NCBI RefSeq assembly: GCF_011064615.1
Contig: NZ_JAALJH010000006.1
Span: forward strand, 62,001-126,000
Source of the DNA: Aquisphaera insulae
GTDB lineage: Bacteria > Planctomycetota > Planctomycetia > Isosphaerales > Isosphaeraceae
Length of the DNA: 64,000 bases
Direction of reading: 5' to 3'
Part shown: piece by piece, positions 43,501 to 52,281 of the stretch
Position numbering within the stretch: position 1 is the first letter of the stretch
How the letters are laid out: each line of letters opens with the position of its first letter
The notes under the pieces: generated by a model
Database searches by the model: none
Seen by the model: the letters and a program-made list of their open reading frames with translations, nothing else
What the model was told of the DNA's origin: nothing
Translations under genes and position numbers: made by a program

Positions 43501-45516
43501 CTCCGGCATCATCGCCGCGGCGGCCTCCGGCTCCGCGACCGGCGGAGTCGGCGGGGTCACCGTACTCGCCGCACTCGTTGCACTCGTCGCGCCGGCCGGG
43601 AGTACGCCCGTCGCCACCGGTCGCGCCCGAGCGATCTCCGGCGCGACTCCGATGTGCTCGCGGAGGATGCGGCGGACTTCGCGGATCGCCTCGCCGGAGG
43701 CCTGGACGCCGTGGTCGGAGCGGACGACCAGCTCGCTGGTCACCCGCTCGGCGGAGACGCCGTCGAGGTGGCTGCTCCGGAACGGGACGACGCCGTCGGT
43801 GGACTCGGCCGTGGGGCCGGGCCGGTGCGAGCCGATGATCGAATGGTACGTCACGGCGGGATTCGGCTTCATCTCCGTGAGGGCGACCAGCGTGTCCGAG
43901 TTCGTCGACAGGGTCTCGATGCTCGACGGGAACCGCCGGAATCGCCTCTCGAAGGCGTCGGGATTGTCCCGGACGAGCTGCGAGAGGAGCTTCGAGACGT
44001 GATCCGGATCGTTTATCAGCCCCGCGCCAACGCGGCCGACGACGCTCTTGGACAGGTCGGAGCCGTGATGCGGCGTCGCCAGGAAGACCGCCCGGCTCAC
44101 GAACGGCAGCGGCTTGAAGAAGAGCAGCCGCTGGAGCTCGGCCAGCACGTCCTTGGGGCCGAGGATCGTGTCGAACGGCCGGTCCGAGTTCAGCCGCCAG
44201 AACTTGTCCCCGCTGTCGACCGTCATCAGGTGGCTGAGGAGCCCGCCCATGCTATGGCCGAGCAGGACCATGCGGTCGAACGACGGGTCGCTGCCGGTCG
44301 GGTTGAAGGTCATCTTGGCCTGGCTGAGCGCATCGCGGAGGCTCGCCGCGGCGATCGGCAGCGGGACGCCGGTCGGATACATGTAGAGCATGAACTGATA
44401 CTTGTTCTGGATCGCCGGGTCGCGGAGCAGCTCGTCGAGCATCGGGATCCACGCCAGCGGGCTCGAGATCAGCCCGTGGACCATCACCACGGGGATCTTC
44501 CCCGGCTCGTAGGGCCGTATCATCAGCAGGTTCGCCCGGCCCATGTTCGCCTCCGGGCGCATCAGCCCGGCCCACCGATACCGCTCCAGGTCGGTCCGCG
44601 ACCACATGTAGGCGAGCGGCGTCGTCAGGTCGGTCTCGAGCGCGATCGAGCTGTTCCCCGAGGCGACCGTCCGCTGCTCCACCGGATCGATCAGGGCGAG
44701 GCTGCAATGCCGCGGCCCGTCCCCCGCCTCCGCGGGATCGCGGAGCCGCGAGTTCGGATAAAGGAAGGCCGTCAGGGCGAAGGTCATCTCGTCGGGATAA
44801 AACCGCTCCTCCCCCTTCCGGTCCTCCTTCTTGGGGTCGGCCGTCCGGACCGCGATCAGGGGGACCCCCAGGCCGTACTGATTGCGACTCTTCGCCAGGC
44901 CGGTGACCTCGTAGTCCGAGCAGATGATCAGCTTGTGGATGTCGGCCGCCGACCAGGGCGTCTTGCTGAGCGCGACCTTCAGGACCTGCTCCTGGCCGTC
45001 CACCTTGAGCTTGATCGTGCCCTGGGGATCGATCGGGTCCTTCGACTGCACGGTGCGGATGACCCGCTCCAGCCCCGCGTTGTAGATCCGGCAGGCAAGC
45101 AGGAACCGCGGATCGGTCGGCCCGCGGCCGGCGGCCAGCTCCGGGTCGAAGAGGTAGTCGTGGGCATAGGCCACGGCGTCGAGGAACCGCCCGAGCGACT
45201 CCCCCTTGCGCCAGCGCTCCTGCCGCAGCCCCTCGACCCAGGACAGCTCCGCCAGGGCGTAGACGAGCTCCGCCTCCGGCTGCTTCCGCGCCAGCTTCTC
45301 CAGACCCTGGAGCGCGAGCTCCGGCCGCCGCCGGTAGGTCCGGTCCAGGTCGAACCGCTTGAGGGTCTCGTGGGTCCGGTCGCTCGGCCGGTCGATCCCC
45401 GCGGTATCCTTCCCGCCCGAGAACAATCCGCGCTCGCTTCGAGACGGCTGGATCGTGATGTTATCAGACCAACCGAGGAGCGCGGCACACAGGACGGCCA
45501 GGTGAGCGGCTGGCAT
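43477..45516 (-). CDS. Exported serine esterase/lipase (alpha/beta hydrolase, 679 aa)
   Basis: After a short signal-like N-terminus, an all-helical N-terminal region (about 40-250) precedes a large alpha/beta hydrolase domain. The oxyanion loop is VVMVHGLISSPLAWIPML near residue 347, and the nucleophile elbow is RMVLLGHSMGGLLSHLM near residue 420. AVFLATPHHGSDL follows, and VVPFRSSHLDGVSAERV precedes the candidate His in VVRSDHGVQ. The Ala/Thr/Pro-rich C-terminus is low-complexity. ATG 45516 has GGAG eight bases upstream; GTG 45525 is possible. It likely hydrolyses ester or lipid substrates in the periplasm. Confidence 0.8.
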   Translation of the reverse strand: MPAAHLAVLCAALLGWSDNITIQPSRSERGLFSGGKDTAGIDRPSDRTHETLKRFDLDRTYRRRPELALQGLEKLARKQPEAELVYALAELSWVEGLRQERWRKGESLGRFLDAVAYAHDYLFDPELAAGRGPTDPRFLLACRIYNAGLERVIRTVQSKDPIDPQGTIKLKVDGQEQVLKVALSKTPWSAADIHKLIICSDYEVTGLAKSRNQYGLGVPLIAVRTADPKKEDRKGEERFYPDEMTFALTAFLYPNSRLRDPAEAGDGPRHCSLALIDPVEQRTVASGNSSIALETDLTTPLAYMWSRTDLERYRWAGLMRPEANMGRANLLMIRPYEPGKIPVVMVHGLISSPLAWIPMLDELLRDPAIQNKYQFMLYMYPTGVPLPIAAASLRDALSQAKMTFNPTGSDPSFDRMVLLGHSMGGLLSHLMTVDSGDKFWRLNSDRPFDTILGPKDVLAELQRLLFFKPLPFVSRAVFLATPHHGSDLSKSVVGRVGAGLINDPDHVSKLLSQLVRDNPDAFERRFRRFPSSIETLSTNSDTLVALTEMKPNPAVTYHSIIGSHRPGPTAESTDGVVPFRSSHLDGVSAERVTSELVVRSDHGVQASGEAIREVRRILREHIGVAPEIARARPVATGVLPAGATSATSAASTVTPPTPPVAEPEAAAAMMPELLPALPR

Positions 45517-45797
45517 GAAGGTCACTCCATCGACCCAGGGTCCTCATCCTTCGTGGTCCACACCCGACCGCCGCACCGGCGGGCGAGGAGGGGAACCGCG
45601 AGGCATTCAGGGCGGATGATGCCTCCGGAAGCGATGGCGGTCAATGCCGGTCGTGGCGCCTCGGCCGTCGTCCGTCATGACGTCGTGGAGGCGTTCCGGG
45701 CGGGCACCACCTCGCGGGGCATGCGCGCGCCTTGCCAGGGCCGGGAATCGGTATCGTCCGCGGCTCCGGCGCAACTCCATGAATTCTCGCAATCGAC

Positions 45798-46640
45798 TCA
45801 ACCGGCCGAGGCGAACGTCCAGGCCAGGTAGTCGTCAATAATCGGGTCGATCGGGCCGTCGGCCACGATCTGCCCCTGGCGAAGCCAGACCCCGCGGGTG
45901 CAGAGCTCCCGGAGCGTCGCCATGTCGTGCGAGACCAGGATCACGGCGTGCGACCGGCCCATCAGCTCGAGGATCCGGCCCCGGGCCTTATCCTTGAAGA
46001 CGGCGTCGCCGACGCTGAGGGCCTCGTCGATGATCAGGATCTCGGGGTCGATCTGGGTGGCGATGCCGAACGCCAGCCGCATGTACATGCCGCTCGAGTA
46101 ATACTTGAGAGGAAGGTCGGCGAACTCGCGAAGGCCGGTGAATTCCCAGATGCCGTCGACCTTCTCGAGCATCACCCGCCGCGGCACGCCGAGCATCGCG
46201 CCGTTGAGCAGGATGTTGTCCGCCCCCGAGAGCTCCGGGTTGAAGCCCGCCCCCATCTCGATGAGCGGTGCGACGTTGCCACCCACGTGGACGGAACCGG
46301 CGGTGGGGGGGTAGATCCCGGCCAGGACGCGCAGGAGCGTGCTCTTGCCGGCCCCGTTGCCGCCCACGAGCGCCACCCGTTCCCCGTGGCCGATCCGCAG
46401 GTTGATGTCCCGGAGGGCCCAGAAGTCCTTCACGGGCGCGACGTTCTCGCGGCGGAGGACCAGGTCCAGGACCGCGCGCTTGAGCGAGTACGCCTTGTCC
46501 GCGTAGTTCACGAACCGGAGCGACACCCCGGCCAGGGCGATGAGCGGTTCGCGAGGCTTCGCGGCCGTCGTCGTCGGCCCGGGGCGGGCCGCCTCAGAGT
46601 CGGAATACCATCTTGTCTTCTTGCGACTTGAATGCGGCAT
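45798..46640 (-). CDS. ABC-2 type polysaccharide/O-antigen exporter, ATP-binding subunit
   Basis: The 280-residue protein has the Walker A ALVGGNGAGKSTLLRVLAG near residue 91, a Q-loop region GGNVAPLIEMGAGFNPELSG, the signature KYYSSGMYMRLAFGIA near residue 175 and Walker B EILIIDEALSVGDAVF, with switch His in ILVSHDMATL. These are the TagH/Wzt-like features of cell-surface polysaccharide exporters. It lacks the Wzt C-terminal carbohydrate-binding domain. ATG 46640 overlaps the permease stop by 47 bases. It exports a lipid-linked glycan with the neighbouring permease. Confidence 0.88.
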   Translation of the reverse strand: MPHSSRKKTRWYSDSEAARPGPTTTAAKPREPLIALAGVSLRFVNYADKAYSLKRAVLDLVLRRENVAPVKDFWALRDINLRIGHGERVALVGGNGAGKSTLLRVLAGIYPPTAGSVHVGGNVAPLIEMGAGFNPELSGADNILLNGAMLGVPRRVMLEKVDGIWEFTGLREFADLPLKYYSSGMYMRLAFGIATQIDPEILIIDEALSVGDAVFKDKARGRILELMGRSHAVILVSHDMATLRELCTRGVWLRQGQIVADGPIDPIIDDYLAWTFASAG

Positions 46641-47466
46641 AGCCGATCCCCAGGCTCGCCGTCGCGATCGCGAAGGAGAGCAGCCATGTGCTGAGCGCCG
46701 GCCATTGGCCGTGATAGATGAGGGCGTGGAAGAGCTCGATGAAGTAGTAAGCCGGGTTGACGCGGAACATCCACATCGACCGCGCCGGGAAGACCTCCTC
46801 CGCGCGATAGACGATCGGGGTGGCGAAGTACCAGGCCTGGAGCAAGACCGCGACCAGGTGCCCGCAGTCCCGGAAGAACGTGTTCACCGTCGCGACCAGG
46901 AGGCTCAGCCCGGCCGCGAAGGCCATGAACAGGACCAGCGCCAACGGGAGCAGGAGCATCGGCAGCGACGGCCGGGCCCCGAGCGGGAAGAGCAACAGGA
47001 ACATGACGGCCAGCGACAGGGCCATCGTGACCAGGTTGATCAGCAGCCGCGAGATCGGGAAGACGAGCTTGGGCAGGTAGATCTTCCGGATCAGGCCCTC
47101 ATTCTGGATGATGCAGAGCGCGCACTCGTTGATGCTGCCGCTCAGGAACCCCCACGGCACCATCCCCGCGAAGACGAAGACCGGGAAGTTCTTCGTCCCC
47201 GGTGACATGGCCGAGAAGAAGATCGACAGGACCGTCATCATCAGCAGGGGGTTGAGGAGCGTCCAGAAGAACCCCAGCGCCGATCGCTGGTAGCGGACCC
47301 TCAGCTCCTGCGAGACCAGGTTCTGGATCACCGGCCAGTAGCGCGCGAGCTGCGCCCGGTCGTCCCCGATCCGCTTCCGCCAGACGCGGACCATGCCGGG
47401 CCGGCGCGTGGGGGGAGGAGGGAATTCCTCGGTCTCCTGCGCCGTTGGGCTTGTGCAAACATCCAT
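46594..47466 (-). CDS. ABC-2 type polysaccharide/O-antigen exporter, permease subunit
   Basis: The protein of about 290 residues has six membrane segments and the ABC-2 permease pattern: VSQELRVRYQRSALGFFWTL, LLNPLLMMTVLSIFFSAM, YLPKLVFPISRLLINLVTMAL and VNPAYYFIELFHALIYHG near the C-terminus. This matches Wzm/TagG-type permeases. The frame runs upstream to 47667 through a repeat-rich region, so the true start lies within about 47394-47487; ATG 47466 is chosen, with ATG 47487 an equal alternative. Together with the ATPase gene it forms a complete two-gene exporter. Confidence 0.85.
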   Translation of the reverse strand: MDVCTSPTAQETEEFPPPPTRRPGMVRVWRKRIGDDRAQLARYWPVIQNLVSQELRVRYQRSALGFFWTLLNPLLMMTVLSIFFSAMSPGTKNFPVFVFAGMVPWGFLSGSINECALCIIQNEGLIRKIYLPKLVFPISRLLINLVTMALSLAVMFLLLFPLGARPSLPMLLLPLALVLFMAFAAGLSLLVATVNTFFRDCGHLVAVLLQAWYFATPIVYRAEEVFPARSMWMFRVNPAYYFIELFHALIYHGQWPALSTWLLSFAIATASLGIGYAAFKSQEDKMVFRL

Positions 47467-47571
47467 GTTTCGGCTGTTCCCAGGCATCCACCCGAGATCC
47501 ACGGGCCATTCGCAACACGGCCCCGGACCGGGCGGAATCTTACGAGCGATCCCGATATCGGTGAAGGTCAA

Positions 47572-47801
47572 CCGCCACAGATGGGGACGGGGGGAGGATT
47601 TCCGCCACAGATGAACACAGGTCAACACAGATGAGAGAGAGAGGTAGGCAGGAGAGTGTTGGCCCAACTCGAAGCTTCAGCCCAGTCGTTGATTCGAGCC
47701 CAGCCCGCGGAAATTCGGTCAAGCCAACCAGTGTCCCGTCCCTTATCTGTTTCCATCTGTGTTCATATGTGGCTAGATTTCTCCCTGTTTTCCTCTGTGG
47801 C
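47572..47801. repeat. Intergenic repeat cluster of CCACAGAT/AACACAG units in both orientations
   Basis: On the plus strand CCGCCACAG occurs at 47572, CCGCCACAGATGAACACAG at 47602 and CAACACAGATG at 47623. On the minus strand related units read from 47800 (CCACAGAGGAAAACAGGG) and from 47772 (CCACATATGAACACAGATGG). The units face each other across about 110 bases. I have seen this CCACAGATgAACACAG type in bacterial intergenic DNA. It sits in the leader of the exporter permease gene and at the 3' end of the ThDP enzyme gene. Frames across it, in either direction, are not real genes. Confidence 0.65.
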
Positions 47802-47811
47802 TCTCCGACAC

Positions 47812-49719
47812 TCAATCGCTGTCATTGGCCCGGCCGATGGATCGGACGCCCACCCGGGCAGCGACGCGGACCTTCTGCCGGGTGCTGAGCTCCTTGAGGT
47901 AGTGGGAGCGGAGGGCGCTCAGCCAGCGGATCTCGCGGCCGTCGTAGCTGACGTGGACGTGGGTGAGGATCGGGCCGGCGAGGCCGAACGCACGCTGGAT
48001 GCCCGGCATGACGTCGGCGTTGCTGCAAATCTGGTTGTAGCCGAGGCCGACGGCCCGGGCGAACGCCTCGTAGTCGATGCGGGCGATCTCGGTCGCGGTC
48101 GTCCGCCGATAGACGGGCTCCTGGAGCATCTGCATGTAGTGGTAGGCACCGTCGTCGAAGACGAAGAACTTGACCGGGATCCCGGCCCGCGCGGCCGAGG
48201 AGAGCTCCATGGCCGACATCAGGAAGCAGCCGTCGCCGGTGACGCAGGCGACCTGGCGGTCGGGCCGGACGATCTTCGCGCCGATCGAGGCCGGGAGCGC
48301 CCAGCCCATGCTCTGGTTGTCGGCCGGGGTGAAGAACCGACGCGTGCCCTCGACCTCCACGGACTCGGCGGCCCAGTGGGTCGAGGCCGTGACGTCCACG
48401 ATGACCAGCTCATCCGGGCCGAGGAAGTCCCGCAACTGGCTGAGGAAGACCATCGGGTCCACGCATCGATCCACCTGGACGGTCCGGGCCAGGCAGCGGT
48501 CGACCTGGCGTGAGCGGTGGATCTTCTCCCAGAGCTTCGGATCGGCGGGGCGGCGGAGATCCTGCCCGTCGGCGAGGAGCCGGTCCAGGAAGACCCGCGA
48601 ATCGGAGCAGAGGCAGACGTGGGCGGGGACGTTCTTACCCAGGTTCTGGGGATTGATGTCCACGTGGATCAGGGTATCGTGCGACGGGATCGCGTAGTTC
48701 GCCGTCGAGACCTCGCTGTACCGGACGCCGATCGCCAGCACGAGGTCGACGTCCTTGAACGCCGCCTCGGCGGCCCGCGTCCCCTGCTTGCCGTAGCCCC
48801 AGCCGACGGCCAGGGGATGGGAGTCGGCGACGACCCCCTTGCCGCTGACCGACGTAGCCACGGGCGCCTGGAGCATCTCGGCCACGGCGGTCAGGGAGGG
48901 GCCGGCCTCGGCACAGCCCAGCCCGGCATAGATGCCGACCCGCTTCCGCCGATCCCGGAGGTGGCAGAGGACCTTCTGGTACGCCGCCTCGTCGAACGGG
49001 ACGGGGTAGGGGGGCGGGGGCGGCTGGTCGTAGTCCCAGGCTTCCATGAAGAGCGGATAGGGGATCAGGACGCCGACGGGACCGGGCTCGCCCGCGCGGG
49101 CCACGCGGAAGGCCTCGAAGATCGCGCCGGGGATCTCCGCCTGATGGCGGACCGGGATCAGGGCCTTCACCACCGGCCGGAGGATCGCGTCGTTGGGGAG
49201 GCCGTGAACCTGGCCGACGGGTGCGTTCGGCGCTCGATCGACGTCGGTGACGATCCCGACGAGCGGGACGCTGTCGTACAGGGCCTCGCCGATCCCGGTG
49301 AGGGCATTCGTGAGCCCCGGGCCGGGGACCACGGAGAAGACGCCGACCTCGCCCGTGACCCGGGCGGCGGCGTCCGCCATGACGCTGGCTGAGGATTCAT
49401 GGGCGACCAGGAAGTAGGGCTGGCCGTACGCCTTGAAGGCGTCCCAGAGTTCGTTGTTCTGGGCCCCGGGGATGCCGAAGACGCAACGGACCTGCTCGCA
49501 GCGGAGGGCGGCGGCCACGGCCTGGGCACCCGTCATCTTGCCCACCACCCCCTGCCGGCGGGCGGTGCGGCCGAGCTGGACGTGGTCCGCCTTGGCGGGG
49601 TTAACGGCCGCATCCAATGCCGCGGCGGCGAGGGCGGCGCTCGACAGGCCGAATGAACCGATGGCCTCGCGACGATTGAGCTTGGGTGTCACGGTCCGTG
49701 CCCTCCTGGCCCGTGGCAT
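47812..49719 (-). CDS. Tat-exported thiamine-diphosphate-dependent (acetolactate synthase-like) enzyme
   Basis: The 635-residue protein starts with a twin-arginine signal: LNRREAIGSFGLSSAALAAA near residue 15. The ThDP enzyme follows: CVFGIPGAQNNELWDAFK, the catalytic Glu in LVAHESSASVMADAAAR near residue 92, and GPGLTNALTGIGEALYDSVP. The central FAD/Rossmann-like domain has IYAGLGCAEAG. The cofactor motif starts VTGDGCFLMSAMELSSAAR near residue 500 and ends with DDGAY instead of the usual NN. It resembles acetolactate synthase/benzoylformate decarboxylase-like enzymes. ATG 49719 has GGAAGGG upstream. Export of a ThDP enzyme is unusual; the reaction is unknown. Confidence 0.82.
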   Translation of the reverse strand: MPRARRARTVTPKLNRREAIGSFGLSSAALAAAALDAAVNPAKADHVQLGRTARRQGVVGKMTGAQAVAAALRCEQVRCVFGIPGAQNNELWDAFKAYGQPYFLVAHESSASVMADAAARVTGEVGVFSVVPGPGLTNALTGIGEALYDSVPLVGIVTDVDRAPNAPVGQVHGLPNDAILRPVVKALIPVRHQAEIPGAIFEAFRVARAGEPGPVGVLIPYPLFMEAWDYDQPPPPPYPVPFDEAAYQKVLCHLRDRRKRVGIYAGLGCAEAGPSLTAVAEMLQAPVATSVSGKGVVADSHPLAVGWGYGKQGTRAAEAAFKDVDLVLAIGVRYSEVSTANYAIPSHDTLIHVDINPQNLGKNVPAHVCLCSDSRVFLDRLLADGQDLRRPADPKLWEKIHRSRQVDRCLARTVQVDRCVDPMVFLSQLRDFLGPDELVIVDVTASTHWAAESVEVEGTRRFFTPADNQSMGWALPASIGAKIVRPDRQVACVTGDGCFLMSAMELSSAARAGIPVKFFVFDDGAYHYMQMLQEPVYRRTTATEIARIDYEAFARAVGLGYNQICSNADVMPGIQRAFGLAGPILTHVHVSYDGREIRWLSALRSHYLKELSTRQKVRVAARVGVRSIGRANDSD

Positions 49720-49873
49720 GCCCGATCCCTTCCCCGGACCGGGACCCGATCGCACCCCATCCTGCAGGGTCGAATCGGTCGCCACTCGGCATGCTATCGA
49801 CCGTCGGAATGCGACGGCTTCGCCGCCATTGGCCCCATCCGGTCCCTGATCGTCGGCCGCACCGGCGCATCCG

Positions 49874-50698
49874 CTACGACCCGGCCGACCCGGCGAGCAG
49901 CGGCTCGACGACGTCCCGGCGATACCGCGACGGGTTCTCGCGGATCTGGCGGATGCACTCCAGGACGACCGGACCCTCATAGCCGATCTCGTCGAGTGCA
50001 CGGATCCAGTCGGCCCAGGGGACGGTCCCCCAGCCCGGCGGGTCGTGCGAGTCGCGGCGACCGTCGTTGTCGTGGACGTGAGTCGTCGCCAGCAGGGAGC
50101 CGGCTGCGACGGTTTCGCTCACGGCATTGACCGACATGTGTGCGTGGCCGGTATCCAGTGCCAGAGCAAGCGCCGGGTGTGCGAGATCGACGAGAAGCTC
50201 GTGAAGCTCGACCATCATGCAACCAGGAAAGACTCCCTGAGGCATGTTCTCGACGCAGATCACGATGCCACCGCCGGAGGCGTGGTCGCCCAGCTCCAGG
50301 AGTCCGCGGCCGAGCTGGTCACGCCGTTGCTGGGATTCGTCGGGATCCGACAGACCGCCCGGGTGAACGACCAGATGCGTCCCGCCCGCCGCTTCCAGCC
50401 AGTCGATGCACCGCCAGAGGTCGTCGACCGATTCCCGGTGGACGAGCGGATCGGTCGAGCCCAGGTCCACGCGCCGGGCCTTGATGGACTGGCCTCCCCA
50501 GCAGCCGTGGGCACTGCGAAGCTGGAAGCCGCGGTCGGAGGCGGCGCGGCGCAGCAACCGGGGGTTGGGATAGGACTTCCAGTCCGGGAGGATCTCCAGG
50601 ATGAATGCCCCGATGGACTCCGCCAGGTCGAGCTCGGATTGGACGCTGAGAGTCGGGTAGCCGAAGGCGATCATCGTGCCGAGCGGACGGACGGACAA
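49874..50698 (-). CDS. Sugar phosphate isomerase/epimerase family protein (TIM barrel)
   Basis: The 274-residue protein has the xylose-isomerase-like barrel: MIAFGYPTLSVQSELDLAES, EILPDWKSYPNPRLLRRAA, LVVHPGGLSDPDESQ, IVICVENMPQGVFPG, LALALDTGHAHMSVNA and TTHVHDNDGRRDSH, with E, D, H and E positions in metal-binding strands and PVVLECIR near the end. The TTG 50698 start gives the first strand in full; ATG 50674 is an alternative. It lies 154 bases upstream of the ThDP enzyme on the same strand. It is a second member of the family in the window (with 5125-5949) but the two are not close copies. Substrate unknown. Confidence 0.78.
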   Translation of the reverse strand: MSVRPLGTMIAFGYPTLSVQSELDLAESIGAFILEILPDWKSYPNPRLLRRAASDRGFQLRSAHGCWGGQSIKARRVDLGSTDPLVHRESVDDLWRCIDWLEAAGGTHLVVHPGGLSDPDESQQRRDQLGRGLLELGDHASGGGIVICVENMPQGVFPGCMMVELHELLVDLAHPALALALDTGHAHMSVNAVSETVAAGSLLATTHVHDNDGRRDSHDPPGWGTVPWADWIRALDEIGYEGPVVLECIRQIRENPSRYRRDVVEPLLAGSAGS

Positions 50699-50963
50699 GG
50701 AGGGTTCCCCCGAGCGCAGGACGGGGACGCCGGGCCCGCGACCCCGTGATACCTCTTGTTCTGACGGCTAGCGGAAGTCATGATAACGTCCAAACGGGCG
50801 CCCATCAGCGCCTCGTCGACCTCGAGAGAATGCACGCCGTCGGACCGTCCTCGCGGGATCTCCGAGGGCGCGCGATTCCCCCCCGGCGCATGACGCGGCC
50901 CGCGCCCGCGATCGGCACCGCGTTGCCTCGCCCTGCCTTGTCTGCAAGAAAGGAAGATCGCGC

Positions 50964-51464
50964 ATGCCGCCCGTTGCCCTGGTCGACCCTTCCACGATCG
51001 ACACCTCGCGTGTCCTCGCCGACCGGGATGCCATCCACCGTTACAACCCCCAGCGCTTCGAGATGGAGCAGTTGACGGCGATCGTCCACGTCGACCCGGC
51101 CGAACGCCTGGTCATCGGCTACAAGGATGTGACGGCGGATGAGTTCTGGGTCCGGGGGCACATGCCCGACTACCCGCTGATGCCCGGCGTCCTGATGTGC
51201 GAGGCGGCGGCCCAGCTCTCGAGCTACTTCTGCAAGGAAGTGAAGCTGTTCGAGTCCGGCTTCGTCGGCTTCGGCGGCATGGAAGAGGTCCGGTTCCGGG
51301 GCCCGGTTCGCCCCGGCGACCGACTCGTCCTGGTCGGCAAGGCCATCCGCCTCCACCGCCGGCAATCGATCTTCGAGGTCCAGGGCTTCGTGGGGACCAA
51401 CCTGGTCTTCCACGGCAAGTTCCAGGGCGTGATGATCGCCCGCGAGGACGAGCTGGCGGGGTAG
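50964..51464 (+). CDS. FabZ/FabA-family beta-hydroxyacyl-ACP dehydratase-like protein
   Basis: The 166-residue hot-dog protein has the catalytic block WVRGHMPDYPLMPGVLMCEA, with His near residue 66 and Glu in CEAAAQ near residue 80, followed by GFGGMEEVRFRGPVRPGD. The FabZ consensus is GHFPxxPxMPGVLxxEAxAQ, matched well. The first ~40 residues, including HRYNPQRFEMEQLTAI, are an extra segment compared with compact FabZ. It dehydrates 3-hydroxyacyl-ACP in fatty acid or related lipid synthesis. It is divergent from the TIM-barrel gene and just upstream of the DUF433 antitoxin-like gene (31 bases). Confidence 0.85.
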   Translation: MPPVALVDPSTIDTSRVLADRDAIHRYNPQRFEMEQLTAIVHVDPAERLVIGYKDVTADEFWVRGHMPDYPLMPGVLMCEAAAQLSSYFCKEVKLFESGFVGFGGMEEVRFRGPVRPGDRLVLVGKAIRLHRRQSIFEVQGFVGTNLVFHGKFQGVMIAREDELAG

Positions 51465-51495
51465 AAATCCCGGATCCACCGGCAGGATAGCAGTC

Positions 51496-51891
51496 ATGGG
51501 AACGACCGAGATTCAGTCGCACATCTCGAACGCCGTGCAAGACTCCCTTCCGGCCGTGGACAGGGTGCGCATCGTGCGAACGCCGGGAGTCTGCGGGGGC
51601 CGTCCGAGGATCGATGGACACCGGATTACCGTCGAGGATGTCGCCATCTCGCATGAGCGACTGGGAATGAGCCCGGACGAGATCGCGTCGGCCCATCCCG
51701 GGATCTCGCTCGCCGACGTTTTCGCGGCTCTCGCCTATTATCACGGGAATCGAGAGAGCATCGACGCCGAGATCGCCGAGGGCGAGCGACTTGTCCGAGA
51801 GATGATGGCAAGCTACGGGCCGGGTCCTCTGGACGAGTCGTCACCGCATAGGGCCTCGCATGCCAAGAACGATCCGGTTCCACCTCGATGA
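51496..51891 (+). CDS. DUF433 family antitoxin-like protein
   Basis: The 131-residue product contains IVRTPGVCGGRPRIDGHRI followed by TVEDVAISHERLGMSPDEI and LADVFAALAYYHGNRESID, the DUF433 pattern of a small winged-helix DNA-binding domain. Such genes commonly precede a DUF5615 PIN-like gene and serve as antitoxin. The stop overlaps the next gene by 32 bases, so the two are coupled. The extended C-terminus after about residue 100 is Ser/Pro-rich and less conserved. Confidence 0.85.
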   Translation: MGTTEIQSHISNAVQDSLPAVDRVRIVRTPGVCGGRPRIDGHRITVEDVAISHERLGMSPDEIASAHPGISLADVFAALAYYHGNRESIDAEIAEGERLVREMMASYGPGPLDESSPHRASHAKNDPVPPR

Positions 51892-52195
51892 AAACTGCAC
51901 CCTCGCCGTCGCGGAGGGCCTTCGACGTCGAGGCATCGACGTGACAACAACTCAGGAATCGGGCCTTCGCAGCGCCCAGGATGAACTACAGGCGGCTTTC
52001 GCGTTGGGGCAGGGACGAGTCATCGTCACCCATGATCGGGACTTTCTCCGTCTCCACGCCGCCGGGGTCCCGCATGCGGGCATCGCCTATTGTGACAAGG
52101 ACAGGAAGTCCATCGGTGAAATCATTTTGAGATTGATCCAGTTATGGGAACGGATCGAGGCCAAGGATATGGTCGCCCGCGTCCAGTTCCTCTGA
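51860..52195 (+). CDS. DUF5615 family PIN-like toxin
   Basis: The 111-residue protein has IRFHLDENCTLAVAEGLRR (acidic metal site), GIDVTTTQESGLRSAQDE, RVIVTHDRDFLRLHAAG and HAGIAYCDKDRKSIGEIILR, which match DUF5615 PIN-like nucleases: D, E, D and D residues in the expected places. It probably cuts RNA when released from the DUF433 partner. It starts with ATG 51860 inside the upstream gene. The pair sits between fabZ-like and trmB, a spot where toxin-antitoxin units commonly insert. Confidence 0.85.
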   Translation: MPRTIRFHLDENCTLAVAEGLRRRGIDVTTTQESGLRSAQDELQAAFALGQGRVIVTHDRDFLRLHAAGVPHAGIAYCDKDRKSIGEIILRLIQLWERIEAKDMVARVQFL

Positions 52196-52281
52196 CCGTT
52201 CGGACTGTCTCCCATCGTGCCCCCAGGAATGGACTGGCTGCCTCGCGATTCCTCGCCAACCCTCCTCGCTGACCTTCCACC

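Noticed and set aside
47540..47815. 91-codon minus-strand ORF between exporter and ThDP genes
   Set aside because: It runs through the CCACAGAT repeat cluster; such peptides are usual false ORFs of this repeat type.
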